NCBI RefSeq assembly: GCF_002222635.1
Contig: NZ_CP022415.1
Location: 372,001-436,000 of the forward strand
DNA length: 64,000 nt
Direction of reading: 5' to 3'
Origin: Pseudosulfitobacter pseudonitzschiae
Lineage (GTDB): Bacteria; Pseudomonadota; Alphaproteobacteria; Rhodobacterales; Rhodobacteraceae
Positions 54,779 through 63,304 of this stretch are shown piece by piece. Position 1 is the first letter of the stretch. Each line of letters starts with the position of its first letter. The notes below the pieces were generated by a model. The model was given only the letters and a program-made list of their open reading frames with translations. It did not search any database and had not been told where the DNA came from. A program made the position numbers and the translations under genes.

Positions 54779-55972
54779 TTAGCCTTTGACCGCTTGCACG
54801 ATCTTTTGCGCGCCATCTTTGAGGTCTTCGGCAGCGATGACATCAAGGCCGGAGTTGTTGATGATGTCCTTGCCCTGTTGCACGTTTGTGCCTTCCAGGC
54901 GGACAACCAGCGGCACCTTCAAGCCCACTTCCTTGACCGCTGCCACAACACCCTCGGCGATCACATCGCAGCGCATAATGCCGCCGAAAATGTTCACAAG
55001 GATGCCTTTGACTTGCGGGTCGGAGGTGATGATCTTGAACGCTTCGGTGACCTTTTCTTTGGTCGCACCGCCGCCCACGTCAAGGAAGTTGGCAGGTTCG
55101 GCGCCATACAGCTTGATGATGTCCATTGTGGCCATCGCCAGACCCGCACCGTTGACCATGCAGCCGATTTCGCCGTCAAGCGCGATATAGTTCAGGTCGT
55201 ATTTGGAGGCGGCGAGTTCCTTGGGGTCTTCCTCGGTCTCGTCACGCAATTCGTTGATGTCGGAGTGGCGGTAGATCGCGTTGCCGTCAAAGCTGACCTT
55301 GGCGTCCAGCACCTTGAGGTCTCCACCGTCGGTGACGATCAGCGGGTTGATTTCCAGCATCTCCATGTCTTTTTCCAAGAAGGCTTTGTACAGCAACCCC
55401 ATCAGGCCGACGCATTGTTTGACCTGCTTGCCCTCAAGGCCAAGGTTAAATGCGATACGGCGGCCGTGAAAGGCCTGATAGCCGGTGGCCGGATCGACCG
55501 AAAAGCTCAGGATTTTTTCCGGTGTCGCAGCTGCAACCTCTTCGATGTCCATGCCGCCCTCGGTGGAGCAGACAAAGCTGACGCGGCTGGTCTGGCGATC
55601 AACCAGCAGGGCCAGGTACAGTTCGGTTTCAATGCCCGAGCCGTCTTCGATGTAGATGCGGTTGACCTGTTTACCCGCGGGGCCGGTCTGGTGCGTGACC
55701 AATGTGCGGCCCAGCATCTTCTTGGCTTCTTCAGCGGCCTCTTCGACCGATTTGGTCAGGCGCACGCCGCCTTTTTCACCGGCGCCCGCTTCTTTAAAGT
55801 GGCCCATGCCGCGTCCACCTGCGTGGATCTGCGCTTTGACCACCCACAGTGGGCCGTCCATTTCTGCGGCTGCGTTTTTGGCGTCTTCGGCTTTCAGCAC
55901 AACGCGCCCGTCCGAAACGGGGGCACCGTAAGAGCGAAGCAAGGCCTTGGCCTGGTATTCGTGGATGTTCAT
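54779..55972 (-). CDS. sucC: Succinate-CoA ligase (ADP-forming), beta subunit
   Basis: A 397-residue ATP-grasp subunit. It starts [25 protein letters not shown]-grasp marks are [21 protein letters not shown] and [26 protein letters not shown]; the CoA-ligase part holds [18 protein letters not shown] and [12 protein letters not shown]. First gene of the sucCDAB-lpd cluster. Upstream, at 56086-56115, lie two identical palindromes likely to regulate it. Confidence 0.97.
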   Translation of the reverse strand: MNIHEYQAKALLRSYGAPVSDGRVVLKAEDAKNAAAEMDGPLWVVKAQIHAGGRGMGHFKEAGAGEKGGVRLTKSVEEAAEEAKKMLGRTLVTHQTGPAGKQVNRIYIEDGSGIETELYLALLVDRQTSRVSFVCSTEGGMDIEEVAAATPEKILSFSVDPATGYQAFHGRRIAFNLGLEGKQVKQCVGLMGLLYKAFLEKDMEMLEINPLIVTDGGDLKVLDAKVSFDGNAIYRHSDINELRDETEEDPKELAASKYDLNYIALDGEIGCMVNGAGLAMATMDIIKLYGAEPANFLDVGGGATKEKVTEAFKIITSDPQVKGILVNIFGGIMRCDVIAEGVVAAVKEVGLKVPLVVRLEGTNVQQGKDIINNSGLDVIAAEDLKDGAQKIVQAVKG

Positions 55973-56085
55973 GACAAAGCGGTCCTGATTAGCTGCGGTT
56001 TAATTGGCTGTATACGATCATGCATGAACGGATGGTAAACTGAAAAGGTGCGGCAAGCGGGGAATTGCGCAGAAAATCCGCCATT

Positions 56086-56115
56086 TGTGATCACACGATT
56101 TTTCCTGTGATCACA
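56086..56115. promoter_or_regulatory. Tandem palindromes TGTGATCACA (two copies) upstream of sucC
   Basis: Copies at 56086-56095 and 56106-56115 are identical, perfect 10-base palindromes with centres 20 bases apart, about two helical turns. Each is flanked by T or A runs. They lie about 115-145 bases upstream of sucC and just downstream of the cyclase-gene stop. A matching pair precedes sdhC at 62357-62387. Confidence 0.75.
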
Positions 56116-56187
56116 AAACTTACGGGTTATGACTGTCATGGCATTTGGCGACGCAATGACACAGATTCCCTTGGGTCTGCGGAATGT

Positions 56188-56946
56188 TCAGCCTTTGGTC
56201 GCGCGCAGGTTCCGCCACTTGAGCAGCAGCGACACGCCAATGGCGGTAATGACCAGAGCGGGCCAGCCGGGGCCAGCGCCATTGAATATGTCGATGATCA
56301 CCAGCACCCCGGCGGCCAGAGCCGCACGCCTGCACGACTTGCGAAATGCGGCAACGGGGTCTTGGCTTGTGTGGTGGGGCGGTTGCAGGTCAACGCGCGG
56401 CGCGACCGAAGCCAGATCACCGGGGGCCGCGACGCCGTCGGCCAGCACGGCATATAATGCGATCTCTTCAATCAGGTTTTTGGGCGTGGCAGGGCCGAGG
56501 GGGCGAAATTCGACGTCAAGACGCCCACGGGCGTGGTCAACCACCTGACGCGACACCAGAATGCCTCCGACCACGGCGTTTTCCTGCAACCGCGCCGCGA
56601 GGTTTACGCCGTCGCCCAGCAGATCGTCGCCCTCGATGATGACATCGCCAAGGTGCACGCCGATCCGAAAGGGGAGGGCGTCGGGCATGACGTTCAGCTC
56701 GCGCTGGATTGTGACGGCGGCGGCCACGCCTTCGACAACGGATGAGAATTCGGCAATCAGACCGTCGCCCGAAGTGTTGGCGATGCGCCCGCCGCGCGTG
56801 AAAATGGCGGCGTCAATCACCCGACGGGCGCGGCGCAGGGCCTGCACTGTGTCCACTTCGTTGCGCGCCATACGGCCCGAATAATTCGCGGCATCCGCTG
56901 ACAGGATCGTGGTCAGCTTGCGTTTGATGTCAGGCAGTTGGGACAT
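56188..56946 (-). CDS. Class III adenylate/guanylate cyclase with C-terminal membrane hairpin
   Basis: A 252-residue signalling enzyme. The catalytic domain (about residues 8-165) has the metal-binding Asp18 in SADAANYSGRM, Asp61 in NTSGDGLIAEF, and the transition-state pair Asn115/Arg119 in VNLAARLQ. Family members read ADVxGYS at the first site; here it is ADAANYS, so the Asp is kept. The C-terminus has two membrane segments (RAALAAGVLVIIDIFNGAGPG, WPALVITAIGVSLLL). It lies between mdh and sucC, both on the same strand, with a terminator between it and mdh's end. Confidence 0.85.
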   Translation of the reverse strand: MSQLPDIKRKLTTILSADAANYSGRMARNEVDTVQALRRARRVIDAAIFTRGGRIANTSGDGLIAEFSSVVEGVAAAVTIQRELNVMPDALPFRIGVHLGDVIIEGDDLLGDGVNLAARLQENAVVGGILVSRQVVDHARGRLDVEFRPLGPATPKNLIEEIALYAVLADGVAAPGDLASVAPRVDLQPPHHTSQDPVAAFRKSCRRAALAAGVLVIIDIFNGAGPGWPALVITAIGVSLLLKWRNLRATKG

Positions 56947-57011
56947 ACCGAACCCCCGTTTGCCCCGTATGCGAGGCGATGTCCTAGGCCCAACTTACGT
57001 TGAATGGACCA

Positions 57012-57043
57012 TAAAAAAAGCCGGACACGTTAACGTGCCCGGC
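57012..57043 (-). terminator. Rho-independent terminator after mdh
   Basis: Read on the minus strand: GCCGGGCACG-TTAA-CGTGTCCGGC followed by seven T. The T run is at 57013-57019. It separates mdh from the cyclase gene. Confidence 0.88.
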
Positions 57044-57068
57044 CCTGTTCATGACAGCATGTTACGGC

Positions 57069-58118
<1,050 letters not shown>

Positions 58119-58191
58119 TCACCTGCCGCTGGTGGTGCGCGATGTTACCCGCTAACCTTTAGTGCATTGCAAAGGTTTCCAAGGAGTTAAC

Positions 58192-58947
58192 GTGCTGGAA
58201 CTGGATTGGGCATTCTTTGCCGTTGCTGGACCTGCGGTGTTATTCGCAGGTGTTTCCAAGGGTGGTTTTGGCTCGGGGGCAGCCTTTGCGGGGGCGTCGA
58301 TTCTGGCTTTGGTGGTTGAGCCGGGTCTGGCGCTGGGGGTGATGTTGCCGATGTTGATGCTGATCGACGTGGCGACGCTGGGGCCCTACTGGGCCAAATG
58401 GCGCTGGCCCGAAGCGCGTGTGCTGATTTTGGGTGCATTGCCCGGTGTGGCGCTGGGGGCGGCACTGTATCAGATGACCGATGCTGATGTGTTCCGCGTG
58501 CTGATCGGAGCGATTTCGCTGGCGTTTGTTTGCTGGCAGGTGGGCCGTGCGCTGGGCTGGATCAGGTCCGCATCAAGGCCGCTGGGGCAGGGCGCGGGGG
58601 CCGTTGCGGGCGTGGTTGCCGGCTTCACCAGTTTTGTCAGCCATGCGGGTGGGCCACCGGCGGCGGTCTATTTGCTGTCGCGCGGTATGACCAAGACTGA
58701 ATATCAGGCCAGCACGGTATTGCTGTTTTGGGTTATCAATGTGGCCAAGTTCGTTCCCTACGCGTTTCTGGGCATGTTCACGCTGCAAACCGGATTGGCC
58801 AATTTGGCACTGGCGCCTTTTGCGCTGGCGGGCGCGTGGCTGGGTGTCAAGGCGCACAGGCTGGTGCCGGAACGTGCGTTTTTCGCACTGACTTATGTAT
58901 TGCTGGTGCTGACGGGAACCAAGTTGATCTGGGACGGGCTGACCTGA
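58192..58947 (+). CDS. TauE/SafE (TSUP) family sulfite/anion exporter
   Basis: A 251-residue membrane protein with about eight hydrophobic segments. The family repeat is visible as GVSKGGFGSGAAFAGASILAL near the start and GVVAGFTSFVSHAGGPPAAVYLLSRGMTK in the second half. GTG 58192 follows AAGGAG by five bases; a longer frame from 58162 is less likely. Members move sulfite, sulfoacetate or other small anions; the substrate is unknown. Divergent from mdh. Confidence 0.92.
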   Translation: MLELDWAFFAVAGPAVLFAGVSKGGFGSGAAFAGASILALVVEPGLALGVMLPMLMLIDVATLGPYWAKWRWPEARVLILGALPGVALGAALYQMTDADVFRVLIGAISLAFVCWQVGRALGWIRSASRPLGQGAGAVAGVVAGFTSFVSHAGGPPAAVYLLSRGMTKTEYQASTVLLFWVINVAKFVPYAFLGMFTLQTGLANLALAPFALAGAWLGVKAHRLVPERAFFALTYVLLVLTGTKLIWDGLT

Positions 58948-58951
58948 ACAA

Positions 58952-58980
58952 ATAAAAAAGGCGACCAATTGGGCCGCCTC
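58952..58980 (-). terminator. Rho-independent terminator, mainly for the minus-strand gene at 59002
   Basis: Read on the minus strand: AGGCGGCCCAATTGGTCGCCT with pairing AGGCG/CGCCT and CCAATTGG, then TTTTTTATT. It lies between two convergent genes and probably serves the secreted-protein gene. Confidence 0.7.
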
Positions 58981-59001
58981 TTGAATCCTTCTTGATTGTT
59001 T

Positions 59002-59337
59002 TCAGGCGTCATTGCCGGGTGCTGGCAATGCTTCGGCCAGTTCTTCAAAGGCCTGACCGGAGGCCACAAGACAGGTCACCCCTGCGGGCGAGGTTACCGT
59101 GATCGTCCATGTGCCGGTCTCGGACGAGGCAAATACCTCGATCATCTGGTTGTTGGTGCCTAGCCCCATCGACTGGCGGGTTTCGCCATAGCCCTGTGCC
59201 AGACGGTCCACGACCAGTGCGCGGGGGCCGCAATTGCGGTTGCCTGTTTCAGCTGCAACATGGCTTGTTACAGTCAGATAGAGCGTGGCAGCCGCAGTCA
59301 GTGCGGCAAGATGCAAAAACTTTTTGTTGCGTGTCAT
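59002..59337 (-). CDS. Hypothetical exported protein
   Basis: A 111-residue secreted protein with signal peptide HLAALTAAATLYLTVTSHVAAE. The mature part has two Cys (NCGPRALV and VTCLVASG) likely to form a disulfide, and a GTWTITVTSPAGVTCLVASG strand typical of a small family found in Rhodobacterales. I cannot name a function. It is followed by its own terminator. Confidence 0.75.
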   Translation of the reverse strand: MTRNKKFLHLAALTAAATLYLTVTSHVAAETGNRNCGPRALVVDRLAQGYGETRQSMGLGTNNQMIEVFASSETGTWTITVTSPAGVTCLVASGQAFEELAEALPAPGNDA

Positions 59338-59658
59338 GTTGTTCAGCCTTTGATCGAAAAGGCGTCACCCGCAGTCATCTGGCCTGATCCGGTAGCCCGA
59401 GGATGACCGGGCGGCCCCGGTTGCTGTGCAGTCTCGACATCCCTTCCGCAAAGGTTCGGCGGCCCTGCCGAAACGACCCTTACGGTGATGTCGGGCAAAA
59501 CAAACCTGCAGGCAGAATGGTAAATAACGGTTAACGCGCCGTGCGCAGTTGCGAATAATTCCAGTTTTGCTGCATTGCGGCGCGTTTCCACTTGAACCTT
59601 TCGCAAAAAAATGCCCCCCTTGCGCGCAACAATATTACCCGACCCGAAAGGCAGGCTT
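59338..59658. other. Divergent promoter region before the malyl-CoA thioesterase gene
   Basis: About 320 bases between divergent genes, with no coding frame I would defend. It holds a perfect 10-base palindrome TTGCGCGCAA at 59620-59629, about 30 bases before the ATG at 59659, and several TTGC/GCAA half-sites upstream of it (near 59545-59612). These may be operator sites. I saw no copy of the TGTGATCACA element here. Confidence 0.4.
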
Positions 59659-60513
59659 ATGGCTCTCGACCGTCCGTTGCGCTCCGTTCTCTATATCCCC
59701 GCATCCAAACCACGTGCGCTGGACAAGGCACGGGGGCTGCCCGTCGATGCGATTATTTTCGATCTTGAAGATGCGGTGACCACCGAAGAAAAGGTCAGCG
59801 CACGCGGCATTCTGGCCGAGGCGTTGACCCAAGGCGGCTATGGCGCGCGCATGAAGATTATCCGCATCAACGCACTTGATACCGATTGGGGCGCAGACGA
59901 TGCGCGCGCCGCAGCCACGATGGGCGCCGATGCGATCCTGCTGCCCAAGGTTTCCAGCCCCGCCGATCTGGATGCGCTGGCCGCGATCACCGGTGATGTC
60001 CCGTTGTGGGCGATGATGGAAACACCTGCGGGCATGTTGAACGCGGCCGCCATCGCTGCCCACCCAAAGCTGCAAGGTTTGGTTATGGGCACCAATGATC
60101 TGGCCAAAGAGCTGAACACACGCGCACGCGCCGACCGTTTGCCGTTGCAGGCCGGTCTGGGCCTGTGCCTGCTGGCGGCCAAAGCCTTTGGATTGGCGAT
60201 CGTAGATGGTGTTTATAATGCCTTTAAGGATGATGAAGGCTTGGCCGTGGAATGCGAACAGGGCCGCGACATGGGGTTTGACGGCAAAACGCTGATCCAT
60301 CCCGCACAGGTCGCTGTGACCAACACCGCCTATTCGCCCTCCGAGGCCGAGATTGACACCGCCCGCCGCCAGATCGAAGCATTTGACGCAGTCGAAGCCT
60401 CGGGGCAGGGGGTTGCCGTGGTGGATGGCAAAATCGTAGAAAACCTACACGTTGAAACCGCACGCAAGCTGATCGCACAGGCCGAGGCCATTGCGACAAC
60501 GGCAGAGGAATAG
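59659..60513 (+). CDS. mcl2: (3S)-malyl-CoA thioesterase (Mcl2-like), HpcH/HpaI family
   Basis: A 284-residue protein of the citrate-lyase beta/HpcH family. It reads RPLRSVLYIPASKPRALDKARGL, AIIFDLEDAV, WAMMETPAGMLNAAAIAAHP, GTNDLAKELNTR and MGFDGKTLIHPAQV. Overall it is close to the Rhodobacter Mcl2 protein, which hydrolyses (3S)-malyl-CoA to malate and CoA in the ethylmalonyl-CoA pathway, rather than to the longer Mcl1 lyase. It starts a short operon with nnrU, DUF1737 and mch genes. A lyase role cannot be ruled out by sequence alone. Confidence 0.87.
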   Translation: MALDRPLRSVLYIPASKPRALDKARGLPVDAIIFDLEDAVTTEEKVSARGILAEALTQGGYGARMKIIRINALDTDWGADDARAAATMGADAILLPKVSSPADLDALAAITGDVPLWAMMETPAGMLNAAAIAAHPKLQGLVMGTNDLAKELNTRARADRLPLQAGLGLCLLAAKAFGLAIVDGVYNAFKDDEGLAVECEQGRDMGFDGKTLIHPAQVAVTNTAYSPSEAEIDTARRQIEAFDAVEASGQGVAVVDGKIVENLHVETARKLIAQAEAIATTAEE

Positions 60514-60517
60514 AATT

Positions 60518-61063
60518 ATGGCGCTTTTGATACTTGGTGTTTTGTTGTGGGCTGCGGCCCACTTTTTCAAACGCGCCATGCCTGCGCAACGTGCCGCGCT
60601 GGGTAATGCTGGGGCCGGCGTGATTGCAGGTGCCCTGGTCGTGTCGGTTCTGCTGATGATCTTCGGATACAAGGCCGCTGACGGTGCGTTTTTCTGGGGT
60701 CGTCATCCGGCCACGACCGGCATCAACAATCTGTTGATGATCGTCGCACTGTACTTTGTCAGCCCCGGCCCGAAAAAGGGCGCTATCTTTTACAAGATGC
60801 GCCACCCGATGCTGACGGGCTTTGCCCTTTGGGCTGTGGCGCACCTGTTGGTTAACGGAGATACACCATCGTTCGTGCTGTTCGGCGGGCTGCTGGTCTG
60901 GTCGCTGGCCGAGATGTTCGTGATCAACCGCGCCGAGCCGAACTGGACCGCGCCGCCCAAGGGCAGTATCGCAAAGGACGGCATGTTTCTGGTCGCCGCT
61001 TTGGTGCTGATGGGTGTGATCGGTGCAATCCACGCATGGCTGGGCTACAACCCGTTCGGATAG
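60518..61063 (+). CDS. NnrU family membrane protein
   Basis: A 181-residue protein with about five membrane segments: LLILGVLLWAAAHFFKRAMP, AGVIAGALVVSVLLMIFGY, and a later HPMLTGFALWAVAHLLVNGD that carries the family His motif. NnrU proteins are linked to nitrite/NO respiration in some bacteria, but many members are not near such genes, as here. Starts four bases after the mcl2 stop, so it is in the same operon. Confidence 0.88.
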   Translation: MALLILGVLLWAAAHFFKRAMPAQRAALGNAGAGVIAGALVVSVLLMIFGYKAADGAFFWGRHPATTGINNLLMIVALYFVSPGPKKGAIFYKMRHPMLTGFALWAVAHLLVNGDTPSFVLFGGLLVWSLAEMFVINRAEPNWTAPPKGSIAKDGMFLVAALVLMGVIGAIHAWLGYNPFG

Positions 61064-61073
61064 GGGCAACACA

Positions 61074-61277
61074 ATGAAATTATACCGTTTTCTGTCTGAA
61101 GAAGACACATCTGCATTCTGCCACAAAGTAACGGATGCGCTGAACAAGGGCTGGGAGTTGCACGGAAGCCCGACCCAAACATGGGACCACACTGCAGGCA
61201 TCATGCGCTGCGGGCAGGCCGTCGTCAAAGAGGCCCCCGGCATCTACACCCCAGACACCAAGCTGGGTGCGCAGTGA
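61074..61277 (+). CDS. DUF1737 small protein
   Basis: A 67-residue protein: MKLYRFLSEEDTSAFCHKVT, then ALNKGWELHGSPTQTW and CGQAVVKEAPG. The GWxLhGsP motif is that of DUF1737, a small family of unknown function. ATG 61074 is clear, 10 bases after the NnrU stop. Its stop shares a base with the mch start. Confidence 0.85.
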   Translation: MKLYRFLSEEDTSAFCHKVTDALNKGWELHGSPTQTWDHTAGIMRCGQAVVKEAPGIYTPDTKLGAQ

Positions 61278-62305
61278 TGAAGACCAACGCGGGGCGCTTC
61301 TTCGAAGATTATACACTGGGTCAGGTGATCGACCATGCGGTGCCACGGACCGTCAAGATGGGCGAGCGTGCACTTTATCACATGCTCTATCCGGCGCGAC
61401 ATGCGCTGTATTCGTCGGACCAGTTTGCGCAGACCTGCGGGCTGCCATTCTCACCGCTGGATGACATGATTGCCTTTCACATCGTCTTTGGCAAAACCGT
61501 GCCGGACGTGTCGCTGAATGCTGTGGCGAACCTTGGCTATGCCGGAGGGCGCTGGAAAATGCCGGTCTGGCCCGGTGACACGCTGCGGGCGCGCTCCGAG
61601 GTTATCGGGCTGAAACAGAACTCGAACGGCAAGACGGGCGTGGTCTATGTGCGCACAACGGGCCTGAACCAGCATGACGAAGAAGTGCTGGAATACGTGC
61701 GCTGGGTCATGGTGCGCAAAGGCGACGTGGATGCGCTCGCGCCTGAAACTGTGGTGCCGGAGATGCCGAAGGTGGTGGCCCCGAGCGCGCTGGTTATCCC
61801 CAAGGGGCTGGATTTCACCAACTACGACTTCACGTTGGCCGGCGAGCCGCACCGATGGGGCGATTACGAGATCGGTGAGCAGATTGACCACGTGGACGGC
61901 GTCACTGTGGAAGAAGCAGAACATATGATGGCCACACGCTTGTGGCAAAACACGGCCAAGGTTCACTTTGACACTTCGGCACGACCCGATGGCAGTCGGC
62001 TGATCTATGGTGGTCACGTGATTTCGATGGCGCGGGCGTTGTCGTTCAACGGATTGGCCAACGCACAGATGGTTGTGGGGCTGAACGGCGGGGCGCATGC
62101 CAATCCCTGTCTTTCGGGCGATACGATCCGCGCATGGTCCGAGGTTCTGGATAAGGCCGAGACCCGCGCCCCCGGCGTCGGCGCGCTGAGGTTGCGGCTG
62201 GTGGCGACCAAGGGCGGCGATCCGTTCAAGTTGCGCGGGGATGACGGCAAATACCTGCCCGACGTTCTGCTGGATCTGGACTATTGGGCGCTGGTGCCGC
62301 TCTAA
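61277..62305 (+). CDS. mch: Mesaconyl-CoA hydratase (beta-methylmalyl-CoA dehydratase), MaoC family
   Basis: A 342-residue double-hotdog hydratase that interconverts mesaconyl-CoA and beta-methylmalyl-CoA in the ethylmalonyl-CoA pathway. It starts KTNAGRFFEDYTLGQVIDHAVPRTV. Domain 1 contains YSSDQFAQTCGLPFSPLDDMIAFHIVFG; domain 2 repeats the MaoC fold with GEQIDHVDGVTVEEAEHMMATRLWQNTAKVHFD and a GGHVISMARALSFNGLAN stretch. Size matches the Rhodobacter enzyme (about 343 residues). ATG 61277 overlaps the DUF1737 stop. Confidence 0.92.
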   Translation: MKTNAGRFFEDYTLGQVIDHAVPRTVKMGERALYHMLYPARHALYSSDQFAQTCGLPFSPLDDMIAFHIVFGKTVPDVSLNAVANLGYAGGRWKMPVWPGDTLRARSEVIGLKQNSNGKTGVVYVRTTGLNQHDEEVLEYVRWVMVRKGDVDALAPETVVPEMPKVVAPSALVIPKGLDFTNYDFTLAGEPHRWGDYEIGEQIDHVDGVTVEEAEHMMATRLWQNTAKVHFDTSARPDGSRLIYGGHVISMARALSFNGLANAQMVVGLNGGAHANPCLSGDTIRAWSEVLDKAETRAPGVGALRLRLVATKGGDPFKLRGDDGKYLPDVLLDLDYWALVPL

Positions 62306-62356
62306 GATCAAGGGAGCGCGGCGACATAAATCCTATAAAAACAGTCGTGTTTTATT

Positions 62357-62387
62357 TGTGATCACAGTGCAATCTGCCGTGATCACA
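62357..62387. promoter_or_regulatory. Tandem palindromes TGTGATCACA and CGTGATCACA upstream of sdhC
   Basis: The first copy is TGTGATCACA at 62357-62366. The second, CGTGATCACA at 62378-62387, keeps the 8-base core GTGATCAC. Their centres are 21 bases apart. They lie about 130-160 bases before sdhC. The core and the spacing match the pair upstream of sucC at 56086-56115. Confidence 0.75.
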
Positions 62388-62513
62388 AAGTGGAAAATTT
62401 CGCGCGATGCGCTAAAAAACCACGTGTGTTATTGAAAACAAAGCTGCGCATCTAGGTGACAGCGCCAAAAAACGGTTTAGTAAGAGACCAAGCACCAAGC
62501 CAAAGGAGTCGTC

Positions 62514-62897
62514 ATGGCCGACGTGAACCGGGGCAACCGCCCGCTCTCACCGCATCTGACTATTTACCGCCCGCAGCTGACGTCGATGACGTCGATCCTG
62601 ACACGGATCACCGGCAATGCGTTGTTGGTCACCACTTTGCTGATCACATGGTGGTTCATTGCCGCTGCGATATCACCCGAAGCTTTCGCAACTGCTGACG
62701 GGTTTCTGACCAGCTGGTTTGGTGATCTGGTGATGACGCTGTCGCTGTGGGGGCTTTGGTATCACACGCTGGCAGGTGTCCGGCATCTGGTCTGGGACAC
62801 CGGCATCGGTCTTGAGATCGAAACCGCCCAAAAACTCGGTTGGGCTGTCATCGGCGGATCGGTTGTGCTGACCATCCTGACCGTCATCATCATCTAA
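62514..62897 (+). CDS. sdhC: Succinate dehydrogenase cytochrome b556 subunit
   Basis: A 127-residue heme-binding membrane anchor. The family signature is RPLSPHLTIYRPQLTSMTSILTRITG at residues about 9-34. Three membrane segments follow, and WYHTLAGVRHLVWDTG carries the heme-binding His. AAAGGAG lies upstream of ATG 62514. Two palindromes lie about 130-160 bases upstream. Confidence 0.95.
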   Translation: MADVNRGNRPLSPHLTIYRPQLTSMTSILTRITGNALLVTTLLITWWFIAAAISPEAFATADGFLTSWFGDLVMTLSLWGLWYHTLAGVRHLVWDTGIGLEIETAQKLGWAVIGGSVVLTILTVIII

Positions 62898-62908
62898 GGG
62901 AGCCACCG

Positions 62909-63280
62909 ATGCGTTATCTTACAGACCGCAAGCGCGCCGTAGGCATGGGATCGGCCAAATCCGGCACCGCGCATTTCTGGGCAATGAAAGTCAGCTCTTT
63001 TGCGCTGCTGATCCTGATCCCGCTGTTTGTTTTCACCTTTGGTCCGATGCTGGGCAAGCCGCACGCCGAAGTGTTGGAATACTTCAGCCAACCGTTCCCC
63101 GCCATCGTGGCGGCAATGACCTTTGTCATAACGATGAAGCACTTCAAGGACGGTGTTCAGGTGCTGATCGAAGACTATGTTCACGGTGCCGCCGAAAAGA
63201 TCTCGATCTTGGTGATGATCTGCGTCTGCTACGCCATTGCGGCGACGGGCCTTTTCGCCATCGCCCGCATCGCACTTTAA
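62909..63280 (+). CDS. sdhD: Succinate dehydrogenase hydrophobic anchor subunit
   Basis: A 123-residue second membrane anchor with three hydrophobic segments. It reads MRYLTDRKRAVGMGSAKSGT (the conserved start), WAMKVSSFALLILIPLFVFTF, and FVITMKHFKDGVQVLIEDYVHG, the quinone-site and heme-facing loop. ATG 62909, 11 bases after the sdhC stop, with GGGAG upstream. Ends 24 bases before sdhA. Confidence 0.95.
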   Translation: MRYLTDRKRAVGMGSAKSGTAHFWAMKVSSFALLILIPLFVFTFGPMLGKPHAEVLEYFSQPFPAIVAAMTFVITMKHFKDGVQVLIEDYVHGAAEKISILVMICVCYAIAATGLFAIARIAL

Positions 63281-63304
63281 TCGCCAGTCAGAGGAGACAT
63301 TTCA

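Noticed and set aside
59343-59606. A small minus-strand gene before the malyl-CoA thioesterase gene
   Set aside because: The frame has no ribosome site or family likeness and covers a divergent promoter region.
62357-62387. Reading the TGTGATCACA pairs as classical Crp sites
   Set aside because: Crp sites are TGTGA-N6-TCACA; here the halves abut without a spacer, so a standard Crp dimer would not fit the usual spacing.
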